A stretch of 34,793 nt of DNA, taken from contig NW_003209090.1 of assembly GCF_000006405.1 (NCBI RefSeq), positions 55,906 through 90,698 on the forward strand. The letters run 5' to 3'. Origin of the DNA: Perkinsus marinus ATCC 50983. Lineage: Eukaryota; Perkinsozoa; Perkinsida; Perkinsidae. Numbering within the stretch: the first letter of the stretch is position 1; each line of letters begins with the position of its first letter. The translations under genes were made by a program, and so were the position numbers. The notes beneath the pieces were generated by a model, which was not told the DNA's origin, searched no databases, and saw only the letters and a program-made list of their open reading frames with translations. Shown here piece after piece: positions 1-11,915 of this stretch.

Positions 1-2755
1 CATTTTTGAGATGTCGCCTCCTGTCGGATCTGCTACGTCGTGTTAATGGAGCTAATCGGCATCTGTCCAGCATCCGTATGACTGGTCCCATGGTACGACC
101 CATGGCCCCGACTGTCCTAGGCTGCATCGTTCATCGCAGGTAGCAGCGTTGATTCCCAAGAGAGCCCCATCCTATATCCTGCCCATGATACAGTTGTGCT
201 TAACTGTGGTGTCGACTGTTCCCCCTGATGCCTCTGGGATGGCTACTGCCTCCATCCACTCACTCCTTGGACACTTCTCGGACTGGCTGCTTGGTGCCTT
301 ACGAGCCTATCTCTACTACGATGTCGTGGCCCGATACAGGGAAGCTGTCGCTGGAGTTGTTGCTGCTGTTATGTCCGAAGGTGGCAGACCCTTCAAGGCC
401 CTCACGGAACTACAGCGGATCAGACGAGAATTCTTCCTCCGTCCTCTGAAGGACTTGCTGGGCTCCCAGGTAGGCTCGTCGATGTTCCTGGGCTCAACTG
501 TATGTCTAAGGTCAACTTGAGAGAGCTCAAGTCCCGAGTGGACCAACTAGTCGGCTCAACTGCTGATGAGCTTCTTTTCGATCCTTCGGTTGGACCTGAA
601 AGGTCCCTCGTATTGGGACCATCTGATGAGAGCGAGCATGAGAGAAAGCAGGCTCTGACGACCAGAGGGATCCAAGCCGTTCATCGGTTCGCAGGTAGCT
701 CTGTTATCCTAGGGTTATCCTTCCCTGTGCGGTGTCCATCAGGCATCATACTGTCGGAGGCTCTCTCCACTATAGAGCTGGCCTTATGGCGCCTACGTGT
801 CTCACCGTCCCAACAGTCCTCTGCGACCTGCAATGCCGTATTAGCTAGATTTCTACCACTGGTCAGTGGTCTGAGATGCTACTTGCTACCTTACCTGGAA
901 CAGCAGCTGCGGTCGTCGTCTTGTGGTGCATTCCTACGTTTCCTCGCACCCTTGAACGCCTCCTCCCCTCCCCTGCTTATCCCCCTGGCCCGAGACGAAC
1001 TACGCATCCTCAGTGCGCAACTGCACGCCACTGCCTCGGAGTTCTTTGGCTTCACTTACTGTGAGCTCGCGCTGCAAGCAGGGGCAGGGCAACCTCGAAA
1101 AATCCTACCAGTCAGCGGCCGACTCTTCGACCTACTACCCCACCGTAAGAGCCACTCTACTACTGGTGGTTCGTCATGGCTCTCTGCTGTCCAGCATCCT
1201 CTCTACTACAGCTTCACTGTCGTCCCAGTGCCCTTGGAAACTCTGCCTCCTGCTAAGCGACTGCACTACGACCTACTGCTATCGGTCACGTCTCAATGCC
1301 CTTGGGGGGAGCATAGGGAACCCTTTACCATGGACGCCCGCAAATGGATGATGAACATTCCCGGTTTGGGCTCGAAAGGGGTCACTCGAATAGCCTTGCC
1401 GATGGATATCATGGACGACAACTTCACAGAGATTGATAAGGATATCGGCGATGTTCACGATGGGGCTGTTGATGAGGAGCTCTTGCCTCATCCTCATGCT
1501 GGTGGTCACCAATCGACTAAGCCTTCCCTGTTCTTCCACATGCTCCGACCAGGAAATGGAGGCGTGCTTACGGTGAGGCTCACCAAGATGCAGTTCTTTC
1601 ACTACGTCCAGAGCACGTGTTCGAACCGTCGGATGCCAGCGGTCAGGCGATGGGCGTTCCTTGCCCTCATGCTCTTGGGGGGCGGTGGTGGTGGTTCAGG
1701 GACGACCCTCACCATTGCTGTCCTGAGTCGACTGCACGTTGTGAGGCCATTCTTTGCCCTCGAGGACAGCAGTGGAGATCGTAGCATACCAGAAGGGCAG
1801 CCTCGAATGCCTGTCGTTTGCCCTTGTGTCCGAGTGGCCGGCTTATCCAAGGTAACCCTTTCCAGTCACTAGCTGTAGCCCTGCTCCTTTATCCACCGTG
1901 GAGCCAGCCCTTCCGTCTCAGGGGGTATGCCTATTTGATAGCCACAGAGCCTCTCAGCCTCACAGAGTCCTTCGGCAACCCACTCTGGAGGAGCTAGGTG
2001 ACGTCTTGGCTACTCAGCCGTTGTTCTCTCCTACCGCAATTCAGGCTCCTTATGGTCTCAGTCTGAGGCCTCGATGGAGATAGCCCTACCCACGGAAGAT
2101 GTGTCGATGAGACTCTCCGATTTGAGGGATCTAGAAAGGAATGTAGGAGTGACCAACAGCCTTCCAACCATCACCACGATATCGGAGCAGATACGTTTCG
2201 ATCTGCCACGCGCCGAGCCCAGCATGAGCATCGCCGTATTGTCTGCGGTGGGCAGCAAGCTATTGGACACATGGTCGAGAGTGAAGAATGCATGGGATGA
2301 GGTAAGGGATGAGGCTCCACGTCTGCTCCGTTGCAGTAGCGGATGGCTTAGGTGGACGATGATGATGAGGGCCTAGAGGTGGGCAGTGACTACGAAGGGT
2401 CTACTAACGATGAGGATGAGCGTGACGAGGAGCTACTGGCCCCTGATCCGAAGTGGGGGATAGAGCTAGCTGATGGGCCCCTCACCAACAAGAAAGAATC
2501 TGAGTGAGTACTCGAATGCCGAGATTCTGCTGCCAGGAAGCGCATCTGCTGCCCTCTGGTAGGGCTCCGGACTTCGATAGTGTTCGGATGCCAATACTAG
2601 CCTATCGCTCTGTTATCCCTTCAGATTCATGTGGGACTTCATATCACCACTAACGTCGCAGCTCCCACCAGGCTACGAGCCGGAGCCTGAGGAGGAAGTC
2701 GCAGATCACCAGCGTTTGTTGCCCAAACCGGACAGGGCCAGTGCACGAGAAGGGG
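1..2755 (+). CDS. Unassigned multi-exon gene, 5' end outside the window
   Basis: Coding sequence is already open at the left edge. Three joins are clear: exon to 92, intron 93-139, exon 140-469, intron 470-510, then a long open exon from 511. All are phase 0 with introns of 41-47 nt. The protein is leucine-rich and probably helical, for example around LSEALSTIELALWRL (about 746-790). An acidic run follows near 2355-2420 (DDDDEG, DEDERDEE), then a proline- and glutamate-rich stretch near 2660-2700. I do not recognise the family. The spacing of hydrophobic residues at about 700-1060 faintly resembles the C-terminal half of gamma-tubulin complex components, but no diagnostic motif is visible. 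Further introns probably lie between 1080 and 2755, and exon ends there are unresolved. It may be continuous with the J-domain gene that follows. Confidence 0.5.
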
Positions 2756-2943
2756 TAACCTTGGTACACTGGGAGTGGCCTTCCATCCTCGTCTCAGACA
2801 AGTACATCAATGAGTGTTGGTGTCTCCTCATCTGCGGCGGCCATCGCATCAGCGACAGCGACATCTTCAGTGGTAGCTGGAGCGACTCCGATGGTGCACC
2901 ATGCGGTTCGGTGTATGGGCTTACTGTATACGTCCTCGTATAG

Positions 2944-4101
2944 GTGTATACTTATGGTCCGATGACGCCTCCCAATAGTGTAACGTATGTCCCTATGTTC
3001 GAGTATAAGAACGGCAACATACTCATAGACCATTACCAGAAGGTAAGCAGCACTGAGACCATGTCGTTCCAACGATGCCTCGTCCTCTGTTCAGTTCACC
3101 GTCGCCCATCCTCCGTCTGTTTGGCATTGGGCGCCTCTGCCGACGCCAACCGTCCCCCAGTCGCCAATTGTCAGCCTGCCGGCGACTGCAGCGGCTAGTG
3201 CTCTCCTCCAGGTAAACGGCATGTCTATCGCTGGAGTAAGTTTTTTCTGATCTCGCAGGGTGGATTCGCCCTGGCAACGTCTCTCTATGACCTGCAGCAT
3301 AAACGCTGCTCTAAGAAGGATGTGTACCGATGTGTGGTAGAGGCCGCTAGTAGAGGCTCAGCGGTCGGGGCTTGCTGTTGGACTCTCGCCAACGTTGCTG
3401 GGGTCACTAATGTGGCCATACTTTCTGGTCAGCGACCTCCTTCAGACTGTATTAAACCTCTTTTTGTAGGCACAGTTTCCCTCCTGTGGCTGGCCCTCAG
3501 GGCCCTCACTGTCCACTCTCGAGAACAGCTCTTGTCGGATGCCTGTGTTACTCTCAGTGGGACGGCAGCTGCGGTTGCGGGTGAGTGCATCCAGCTAGTG
3601 TCGGGATCATGCTCTCCCCAGTTTCCTCTCTCAACGACACTTGTCCCTCCTCTGCCTGCTGGCTGTCGTTGCTCTGTATCAGCAGTGGCATCGGCAGCAG
3701 CTAGGAGCAGAGCTCTATACGAGGATTCGGAGGTCACTCTCATTCGTGCATCGGTTTATTGATGACTTCGAGTCTTCAGATGGCGACAGGCTGGGAGTAA
3801 ACAGCGCCTTGTACGTCTAGCCCGGATGATGCTGGGGCTACCGCGCGATGGCTCGGCCGACGAGAAGGTAATAGCCAAAGACAGGACACGTCCACACATG
3901 TTGGTCTCTTCTTTTTAGGTTGGTTCGCGATGGCGTTTCGTCGCCGGTATGGTCCATCCAGACAGACGCGGTGGTGACGGGATATCCAACGAGGACAAGA
4001 AGTTATTTGAGCTCTTTATGCTCTGCAGAGAGGTCGGCTGCCTTGTTAGAACTGCACTAGTCAATATTGACCAATAGCTACGAGACAGTTACAGTATCTA
4101 G
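2944..4101 (+). CDS. Protein with C-terminal J-domain (DnaJ-like co-chaperone), multi-exon
   Basis: Resolved exons are 2944-3042, 3095-3211, 3259-3427, 3470-3580, then an exon ending at 3732, 3780-3867 and 3919-4032, with a short tail to the stop near 4101. The last two long exons encode a J-domain: LGLPRDGSADEK, then helix II and the HPD tripeptide at 3955-3963, followed by RRGG. HPD is the residue set by which J-proteins stimulate the Hsp70 ATPase. Upstream parts are rich in Pro/Ala and then hydrophobic (GGFALATSLYDL; TVSLLWLALRAL), and a run at about 3635-3670 (LSLLCLLAVVALY) could be a membrane anchor just before the J-domain. The splice between 3580 and about 3622 is unresolved. The true start is unknown, and these exons may belong to the same transcription unit as the preceding gene. 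The subfamily is not identified. Confidence 0.6.
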
Positions 4102-4134
4102 TGGAGGTGCCTACTTCACTGGATACTGTAGTTG

Positions 4135-4659
4135 ATGATCGCCCTGTCGCTCACTCTGGATAATCACAAATTGGGGGACTGTTCTCTAGACAAAAACAGT
4201 GTACACTTTCCGATTCGAGCAAGAGGGATGTTATTAGTACGGTGCTCAAGTGCACGACCAAATAATTCAGATTGTCAAGCTATCCCTTGGAGAGCGACAG
4301 GCAAGCAAGGGTAAGAAAGCTGACGCTGATCAGGCGGGCGAGGTGAGCCTTCGTTCTTTGAGTGCTTCCCATCCACCCATCAGGGGCCACTCTATCTTGA
4401 GGATGGGACTAGATTGGATAACTCAGCAGCGGTCGAGGAGCCTTTGACGTCCATCGAGACAATGGTTGGTGCCGTGCAGGTGAGAATAAGGTTAGGCCTG
4501 TCAGTATTGTACGACTGCCTCACACATCCTTAGCGATTTGCATATATGGCGATTGTGGAGCCCCAGCTGCAGCATCAGCGGAGAATTGAGTCGGATCTGC
4601 GTAGGGCTGTACATGAGACGGTGCCCCGTGGAGTTGATGGAGAGGAAGTTCTTGATTGA
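4135..4659 (+). CDS. Small 4-exon hypothetical protein (about 130 aa)
   Basis: Exons 4135-4200, 4238-4342, 4384-4479 and 4534-4659 are all multiples of three and join in phase 0. They give 130 residues from the ATG at 4135 to the TGA at 4657-4659. Introns are 37, 41 and 54 nt with GT..AG ends. The product is hydrophilic and helical (DQIIQIVKLSLGERQ; RFAYMAIVEPQLQHQRRIES), without a signal peptide or a domain I recognise. It starts 34 nt after the J-domain gene stop. The alternative is that these are the last exons of that gene, reached by a splice around 4101. Exon 1 is the least certain because its coding character is weak. Confidence 0.5.
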
Positions 4660-6427
4660 TTTAAGACGTATTGGATTATTAATGTTTGTGTGATCTTAAG
4701 CTGAATTTATGGAGATATGTCATTTGATCTGTGTTAAACAATGCCTTCGACTTCAAGTCACTTGTTCCTCACGGCGGGGGTCCACCATGAGTGGTAATCA
4801 CCTCAATCCTGCTCATATACCAGTAAAAAACTCACCGCGATGAACACTCGGAGCGAATCACGATAAACGAGTGTCAATCGACTTATGGTTCGCGTATTAC
4901 GATTCTATCTCAAGAATGCCTCGTACTCATCTTCTTGATGTTAGTCGATTAGTGGACTGGTTTCACATTCAAATTATTCAGCATCGACATTGGGCATTCA
5001 TATAGCCTGTCCAGTGGCTTCGATGGACCAGCGTGCTTTATAATGGTTCGAGGTGAAGTCGAACAGTTCCAGTACTAATTCAGCTGAACAATCTAAACAT
5101 TGCTGCGATCTCGGACGTGCAAGTCAGAGTTATTCACCCCCATGATAAACTCTAGGTTGATGTTATTCATCCTCATGATCGGCTGTGATTACTCTCTTCC
5201 GGTTACACTCGAGTTGGAATCTGTTTGTAGCTGTATGTGAGAGGTGGTCACGAAAAGACCCGCGAGAGCGCCTTCATTCTTCCAGCCTGGGACTTCCAGG
5301 GATTTGACCATCGCGCGAACGCAAAATTTCATGAAGAAACGTGTGGAGTTTGTCCACCCCTTGTTGCTGGAAATATCATCACTTAACGCACCGTCCGCAA
5401 CCCGTTAATATTCTCCCCCAGGCTGTAGCTATTAGTTGTGCGGGTCCCCACTACCCAATCGAATAGTCAGCATGATGAGCAGAAGCTATGTAAATCGGTA
5501 GGGATCATCCTGACCATATCCGCGGATATGAGAGAGGTCGATTGACAAGATTACAGCCAGCGGCGTGAGTGCCGTACCGGCACTTCGTGTGCAAAGACTC
5601 GAGTTAACAAAACACCATCCCCATCATTGTGGAATTTATCTTGGCATGGTAGCATACGATAATGTTGCCATGAGATGACACTTTATCGCAAACTCATTCG
5701 CTATCATCCGTTCGGCTGCTGAGACTCGTCACATGCACAAAGTGTTTCCCACCAAACCGTGCCTGAAGGGACAAGTCTGCGTGCACCGGCCAAACTGTCG
5801 CTATACATTCATCCAACGGGGCTGCACTGCAGATCGTATTTGTATCATCTATAGCAGTGGACCGCATCACAGATGTATCCTCGGTATCGCTATTATGCTC
5901 GAGTGAGCCTTCAAATCTGCGACCATGAGATCCTCCACTGCGGGACTATAAATGACCCCACCGGCATAGTAAGCATGGTAAAACCTGTGGTGGTGCCCCC
6001 TTCCCCTTAGTACTCCTCTGGGAATCCGAACTCTGTTGGTATCTGAGCACGACTACAAGCAATGTGCATTCCCAAAGCTCTCACAGAGCTATCAGCTCCT
6101 TCACGCATAGGATGTCATCATCGATTCCATTAATCTCCTGCTCACAACTGGAGCCACTCCGTTGGCTGATGGACCGGGCGCTGCCGGTCCCCGATCCTGC
6201 CGATAGTCCCCATCCCTGTTCCGAATCTTTCGGGTGTGTAGTTGGAAGCCCCAACCTGTCACACAACATAGAAGTTCCTCTACAACACCAGCGGGCCGCT
6301 CCTCATGGCCCTCCGGCATTCACCGCTGGCCAACACTGTACAGCTCATTACCTCTCCATGAGAGGGTCTTCCTTTGGCCTGGAGATGTGCTTCACCTAAG
6401 AGAGCTATCCAACTCCTTTGATGGGCT
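4660..6427. other. Long non-coding stretch, nothing identified
   Basis: There is no reading frame with coding character on either strand, and no tRNA or tandem repeat was seen. Short frames at 6064-6400 are in conflict on both strands and lie at the 3' side of the minus-strand gene ending at 6428. The stretch separates a plus-strand group from a minus-strand group, so both neighbouring transcription units converge on it. Confidence 0.5.
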
Positions 6428-7151
6428 TTATGCTCTTCGTCTGGGCTCCACTTTTCTCTTCCATTCCATCAACTCCTTGCATTTAATCAGTTGCTCATAC
6501 GCCACCGTGAGCTGCCTCTTGTCGAATAAGACAACTGCTCGCTCATACGAATGCTTCACCGAATGCGGCCAGCGTTCAAGATTTGCTTGTGTTTCCTGCA
6601 TAAGCATATCCCCTCACAGAGCCTCCCTTGGCTCTCCAACCTGATCCCTCTCTTTAAAAGAGGTCGACACTGTCTCTATCGCATGCATGTTATGCAGTGC
6701 ACAACCAAGAGGTAGTCCAAACTTCTCCAACAGCTCCCCGGCTAGATAACTCTCGGACAGTGCAAGCGAGGCCTTGCCAGCGTCCCAGTACCTATCCTCA
6801 TTACTAGTCCATGTTCGCTCAAGTCGTACTGCTGACCGTATCGCCAAGTTGAAATGACCGATGATCGTCCTGATTGGCATGACCACACGTTCAGGAGCTT
6901 GCACGCGCCCCTCTGCCTCGCGAAGCTTGGCGATCACCTCCTCGTCTCGAGGCCGTATACGAAAGCACTCACGCCATTCAAATACCTAGCAACGCCGCAT
7001 GGGCCACTAGAAACGAGGGAGAACTAACAGCTAGTCGCCATTCGCTGTTCCTCTCGTGTGCTAGAGCAGCCTCTTTATGGGTCACAAATCTGGTATATGC
7101 CGATGGATGAGTAGACGCCGTTACCGTTACTGCTGCATTTGTATTAGACAT
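6428..7151 (-). CDS. Hypothetical 3-exon protein (211 aa), helical
   Basis: Read on the minus strand: exon 1 7151-7029 from an ATG (MSNTNAAVTVTAS), exon 2 6985-6641, exon 3 6595-6428 ending in TAA. Introns of 43 and 45 nt are phase 0 with GT..AG ends. Exon lengths 123+345+168 give 211 residues. The body looks mostly helical and charged (EEVIAKLREAEGRV; ASLALSESYLAGELLEKFG; ERAVVLFDKRQLTVAYEQL), somewhat like TPR-type helical repeats, but no repeat consensus is clear. There is no signal peptide or membrane span. It lies 3' of the isochorismatase pair on the same strand, with 125 bp between the first isochorismatase stop and this ATG. Family not recognised. Confidence 0.65.
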
Positions 7152-7276
7152 GAACTACAGTGCGGATCATAGGTGTACATGTTTGGACCTTCCAGGGGAG
7201 GCAGTAGCGCTGGGCTACCCCAAGTCTTTACGAACACAAAGCATGGGCTCCTTTGACATGAGAAACAAAGAGTGGC

Positions 7277-8104
7277 CTACAGAGATGATAACTGCGCCTC
7301 GTGAGGTGTACGCTGATTTATCGTTCTTACGACAGCCGATATATCCCTGCATAGAGAGGCCTTTATGAATCGGGAAAGATGGCGAGACCCACTTGAAATT
7401 GGGGTGGTCCTTCGTACGCATCATATCGAAGAGGATGCTCTCACTGGTAGTCAGGACCGCTCCTGCTCGCGAGAGACGTTCGAAGGCTGTCGATCTGTCC
7501 AGCAAACGACTGGCGGAAACGCCATCTGTAACCACGAACCTGCAGGTGATAGGGCTGAGTCAATAAAGACAGGGATGAGCCTACAGAGTGGCATCTGGAC
7601 GGTCTGTGAGAATATCCAATGCAGTTTGCATGATGCAGACATGAGCCTCGATACCGCACAAAATGAACTGATCTCTTCTGAGATGCACAACATCTGCATT
7701 GAGCAGATCTGAGTGACTCACTCATGGAAATGAGTATCCAAGTACTTCTTCACCTCCTCAGTCATCATAGTAAAAGGTTTCTTGGCAAACACTGGACAGC
7801 CTTTGATATCCAAGGCGGCCACCGACCCTCCAAGCTTCTCAGGATACTGCTCTGAGAGACCAGTCGAGGACATTGACGATGAGCTTCTCACCTGTAACGA
7901 CTACGGGGAAGTCGAGAACTCTGGAGGCGCTGATGAGCGTGTTAGCTGTCTGAACGATGTGTGGCTGAGCACAGCAGTAAATGAATCGATAAATGGGTGG
8001 TAACCTACCATATTCTGAATCGTCTTGGCGAAGGCATCCTGCAAATCACATACCAACAACACCGCTTTCTTAGCAGAGGATCGAGCCAGGATTTTACTCA
8101 CCAT
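7277..8104 (-). CDS. Isochorismatase-family cysteine hydrolase, copy 1
   Basis: Six exons on the minus strand: 8104-8009, 7964-7892, 7851-7722, 7677-7585, 7539-7393 and 7346-7277. Introns are 40-46 nt and the sum is 202 residues, close to human ISOC2 (205). Family marks run in order: VCDLQ with the catalytic Asp, TEQYPEKLG, a Lys in FAKKPFTMM, then CGIEAHVCIMQTALDIL with the nucleophilic Cys, and the C-terminal LTTSESILFDMM and DHPNFK. The Asp-Lys-Cys triad is therefore complete. No targeting peptide is obvious. ISOC-type members are small alpha/beta hydrolases of uncertain physiological substrate; naming it isochorismatase does not mean it acts on isochorismate. It is the downstream member of a tandem pair. 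Confidence 0.88.
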
Positions 8105-8251
8105 ACAATGAGGAGGCAATTAGAGAGTAGCCAGCGGCCCAAGTAGTTCCCCGTGATTGAGCAACACAAACCAGTATGCGGTAGAACACGATCACAGAAA
8201 GGAATGTAGGGCTGTTGAGGATTGAACACTGATCACTGCGAGCTGCTGACA

Positions 8252-9189
8252 TTAGAGTCCTTGTAGTTGGTCTTCATAGGATGTCCTCGAATTGATTGTT
8301 CGGACTATAGCAGAAAGCTCCCTGACAAATAGCACAAGTCAATATTCATCTCGGGGTAGATGGGATCATTGCGAGATACCCACCCCTTGGGACTTACTTG
8401 AAGTTGGCATGATCCTTAGTCCGCATCATGTCGAAGATAAGACCCTCACTAGTGGTCAACACTGCACCCACTCTAGACAGACGATGCAGGGCAGTCGATC
8501 GATCCAATAGGCGACTCGAAGATATGCCATCGGTGACCAAGAACCTAAGGCGACACAATGATGCGACGCCAATGAGGAACGACTGCCCTCACTACACAGT
8601 AGAGTCAGGGTGTCCAGACAGTATGTCCAGAGTTGTCTGCGCTATGCAGATGTGCGACTCGATGCCCATAAGAATGTACTGATCACGCCTGGAAGGAAAA
8701 ACAGCCGGTGCTAGATGCACAACATAACTGTGGAGATGACAGAGCAAGCGCGTACCCTCGGCATTCCTTCTCGAGATATTCCGTCACATCATCCGTCATC
8801 ATGCTAAAGGCGTGCTTGTTGAAGACTCGACAGTGAGAAGTGTCAAGCTCGGGCAACGTGTGGCCTAGTTTCTCTGGGTATTGTTCTGATAACCAAATCA
8901 TTGCACTATACACTTCATTTCAGTACGCTAACGTATCAATGAAAATCCTCAACCCCGAAAGTGCCACCCCCCTCCAAACACTACCAGTAACAACGCCTGG
9001 TATGTTCAAGATCTTCGCGGCATTGAGGAGTGTATTGGCGGTCTCCACAACATGAGGCTGACCAAGCGAGCGAATAACAACAGCACTCAGCTACTACAAC
9101 CACCCTACCATCTTTTGTATAGTCTTAGCAAATACTGGCTGCATGTCACACATCATGAACACCGACTTAGCGGCACATGCCCTGACCAT
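8252..9189 (-). CDS. Isochorismatase-family cysteine hydrolase, copy 2
   Basis: Six exons: 9189-9109, 9057-8985, 8885-8756, 8688-8596, 8544-8398 and 8321-8252, giving 197 residues. Exons 2-6 have exactly the lengths of copy 1 (73, 130, 93, 147, 70 nt) and the same phases, so the two are tandem duplicates. Introns differ: 51, 99, 67, 51 and 76 nt. The Asp (MCDMQ), Lys (FNKHAFSMM) and Cys (MGIESHICIAQ) of the triad are all present. The substitutions around the Cys (EAHVC in copy 1, ESHIC here) and in the N-terminal strand suggest divergence beyond recent duplication. The stop at 8252 is 148 bp from the copy 1 start, so each copy probably has its own short promoter or they share a transcript. 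Confidence 0.86.
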
Positions 9190-9667
9190 GTTGCTAGTCG
9201 CTGTTGGAAAGACATATTTCGAAACTCAGTAGTGTAACAAAAACTGACCGAAGACCTGATGGGTCCACAGCACGATAACACTAGTCGTGGTATTGTGAAC
9301 ACAACTCCGGTGAAGGTCTACATGGGGACATGAACAAAAATAGATCTCTTCCTCGAGAAGTCACTGCAGTAGTGATTGACCAGTAGTGCAGAATTAGGCG
9401 ACTGTCTATGTCGCATGCCACCAAGAGCGACGACCTTCTCTCGAATATGACCTTGCGCACAGTCCGAAAGTACACAAAAATAGCAAGAAATAACGCAAAA
9501 AATAGCACGCACTTTGACCAGATGGTAGTAGTAGTCGACTTATTCTACTGAATGACTAAATGAAGGCTAGACTTTCAAAAGAGAACTACTGAATGGTATG
9601 AGTTGAGGAGAATTAGGATACCACTTATCGATGTTTATGGATGTCAACTGACAGGTATAAACGAGCA
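9190..9667. other. Intergenic region 3' of glycosyltransferase copy 1
   Basis: No gene seen. On the minus strand it is the 3' flank of the glycosyltransferase ending at 9668 and the upstream region of isochorismatase copy 2. It contains two exact copies of ACAAAAATAG (9334-9343 and 9474-9483) and a near copy at about 9496-9505. The same decamer recurs behind glycosyltransferase copy 2. Confidence 0.5.
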
Positions 9668-11915
9668 CTACAGTTGATGATGACTACTGCTTCTATCTGA
9701 TGGAACAACATCTCCACTTGACACATCATAGCCTTCCTTGGCTATGACCTCGGATGGCGAGTACGTCGCTATGCTACCCCTCCTATTCGAGGTCCCACTT
9801 GTACGAGGGGTCTTGATACGAGACCGGCGAGCAGAATTAACTACAAGGAGACTACTATCCATGTGTGATACGATAGATGTCGTCCTTACCTGTAGCACTC
9901 AACTGTGGTTGCCTCTCCGGAGTGCTGAGCTTGTCTATGGTATCACTCTCCTCCCAGACCCGAAACCAGTCCACGTCCATATGGGGTGGGCATGGTGGGA
10001 TGTCACGTATCTCATCTTCCCTAGTACCTACGAGAACCTCTACTAAATGATGACTGTATCCGCGGTGACCACCTATTTTGATATTTTCCCTCTCGAAACT
10101 GTATACTAGAATGTTCTGGCAAAGTGCTCCCAAACGGAAAAGGAGTGCACTAAGGCGATACCAGGGGAATGCAATAAACCTGCAAGGCTCCACCAGTACA
10201 TAAACTACGTGCCATATGCTCACGTAAGGATCCCAGCCCTAAGCTCTTTCCTTATCCGCAGCACGACGAGTTGGAAGACGATAAGCACAGAATAGAGTAC
10301 AATAGCATTGAGACCAATCATCACTATCAGGCCCAGCCAGTCTCGTAGGAGTAAACCACATACCAAGAAGACTCTCATCCAGTCTAGGGCGATGGCTAGT
10401 AACTGAGATATAAAAGCGTATTGTGACTGAAAGGAGGTCGACAATGCTGAAAGAGCAGTCCCGTGGAAAGCAGATACAGTCCGTATCGATACACAGAGAG
10501 CGCGATACACTCCCGGACGCGAAGTTAGTCGGCTTGTAAGTCAGCAACACCGGGGCGTTTGAGTTTTAACGTGGTGATGTAATCCTTGGTATTAGCTAAT
10601 ACCGAGATGACTTCACAAACGGCCACAACACGCAACGCTCGAGTAACTTTCGCGAAATGCTTCTCCTTTCGAGCTCATGGTATATGAGCCGTCATGTACA
10701 TATAGACACTCCATCGAAATACCCAATATTTGCAGTAAATTCCGGCACCGCCTTAAGTATTAAGGCCCCCGGTTTCAAGAACATATAATGCCCTAGCCGT
10801 GGCCCCTTGATATTTCATTAACCAGGGACCGATCAGACCACATTGCGTCAAGAATCACCGAGTTCTAAATAACCCTGCCCCCTTCAAAGTTACCTCTTGA
10901 AGAAAGTACGGCTTAAGCGCCCAACTGGGACCATGACATAGCGAGGACGGGTTCACCAACTCGAACAAGTAAGTGAAAGTCTTCTTGTGGGAAGTCAGCT
11001 CCCATGACTTAACCCTTTGACGGAACAAGAACTAACACCAGGCTACTACCGATACCGAAGAGCATAGCAAAGCTACTACCTTCCAAGAAGCAGGAGCATA
11101 TGTTGGTACGAGAGTCTGCGCACATGAGATGATTTTAGAGTTGTCCCTTTTTTTCAGCAACAGCAACCCCATATACCTAGCGGAGATCGTCATCACCTCT
11201 TGCCTCCACAAGATGCCGAGGGTCTCACATATCCTCCCCGTTAAAAACGGTATCGTGCTCGAATAGTATATCATCCAAAGACTCCCGATCCCACAAAGCG
11301 ATCGCCCCATGACACGATAAGCACCTATGTGTACAATAAGGACCCTCGGGACCCTGAGGACTTCCAACCTCGAAAGCATAGCTTGGAATAACTTATGTAC
11401 TGCAGCCATCTTATATTCAACGTCCTGACATTGTAAAAGCAAATTAGGGCTCCCATGAGGAGACACTGCGGTAATAGGGAAATGTACCTTCAGCAGATCA
11501 TATACCACCGCTGACCGTATACCATATTACCGCCTTAATATCAACGTTTTTATCTAGCTGATCTCGAGGAATGTGCAAATCATCGGGCAAAGGCACATCG
11601 TCATCAATGATCAACGCGTATCTGCAGACCCTGTGGTCACTGGGCGTCGCGCTGTGACTACCTGAAATTCGCCGTTCTTCCTGTTGAAGCTAGATAGGGT
11701 ATCCAATAACGATTGCACCAATAAAAAGCGAAGGTCTTATTGCCTTCAGGAATATATAGATAATTTATATCGGGATGGACCTACCATAACTCGCTCTAAA
11801 ACTCCCTTAGATCGATGCAATACCTGTAGAGTAGCCCATTGGGTCTCATCTTGAGGGTGTAACGAGGGCCCATTATCACATACAAAGATGTGACTCGGCG
11901 GGAACACAGCTAATG
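9668..11915 (-). CDS. Family-2 glycosyltransferase, copy 1 (N-terminal part lost in assembly gap)
   Basis: Minus strand, running from the N-gap at 11915 to a stop at 9668. Landmarks in order: IFVCDNGPSLHPQD; the metal-binding IIDDDVPLP with the Asp triplet at 11597-11605; CQDVEYKMAAVHK; HGAIALWDRE; the NGEDM motif holding the catalytic-base Asp (about 11230-11241); RQRVKSWE as the QxxRW-like site (about 11001-11028); then two or more membrane spans (LDWMRVFLVCGLLL; VLYSVLIVFQLVVL) and a hydrophilic tail with DIPPCPPHMDVDW. This is the layout of a membrane-bound, processive-type GT2 enzyme of the chitin/hyaluronan-synthase-like group. The sugar and polymer cannot be told from sequence. One intron (10403-10893) is 491 nt against 45 nt in copy 2. 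The two N-terminal spans seen in copy 2 are missing, presumably within the gap. Confidence 0.82.

Noticed and set aside
10588-10603. Palindrome as a transcription terminator or operator
   Set aside because: It lies in an intron of a eukaryotic gene; no bacterial context is present.
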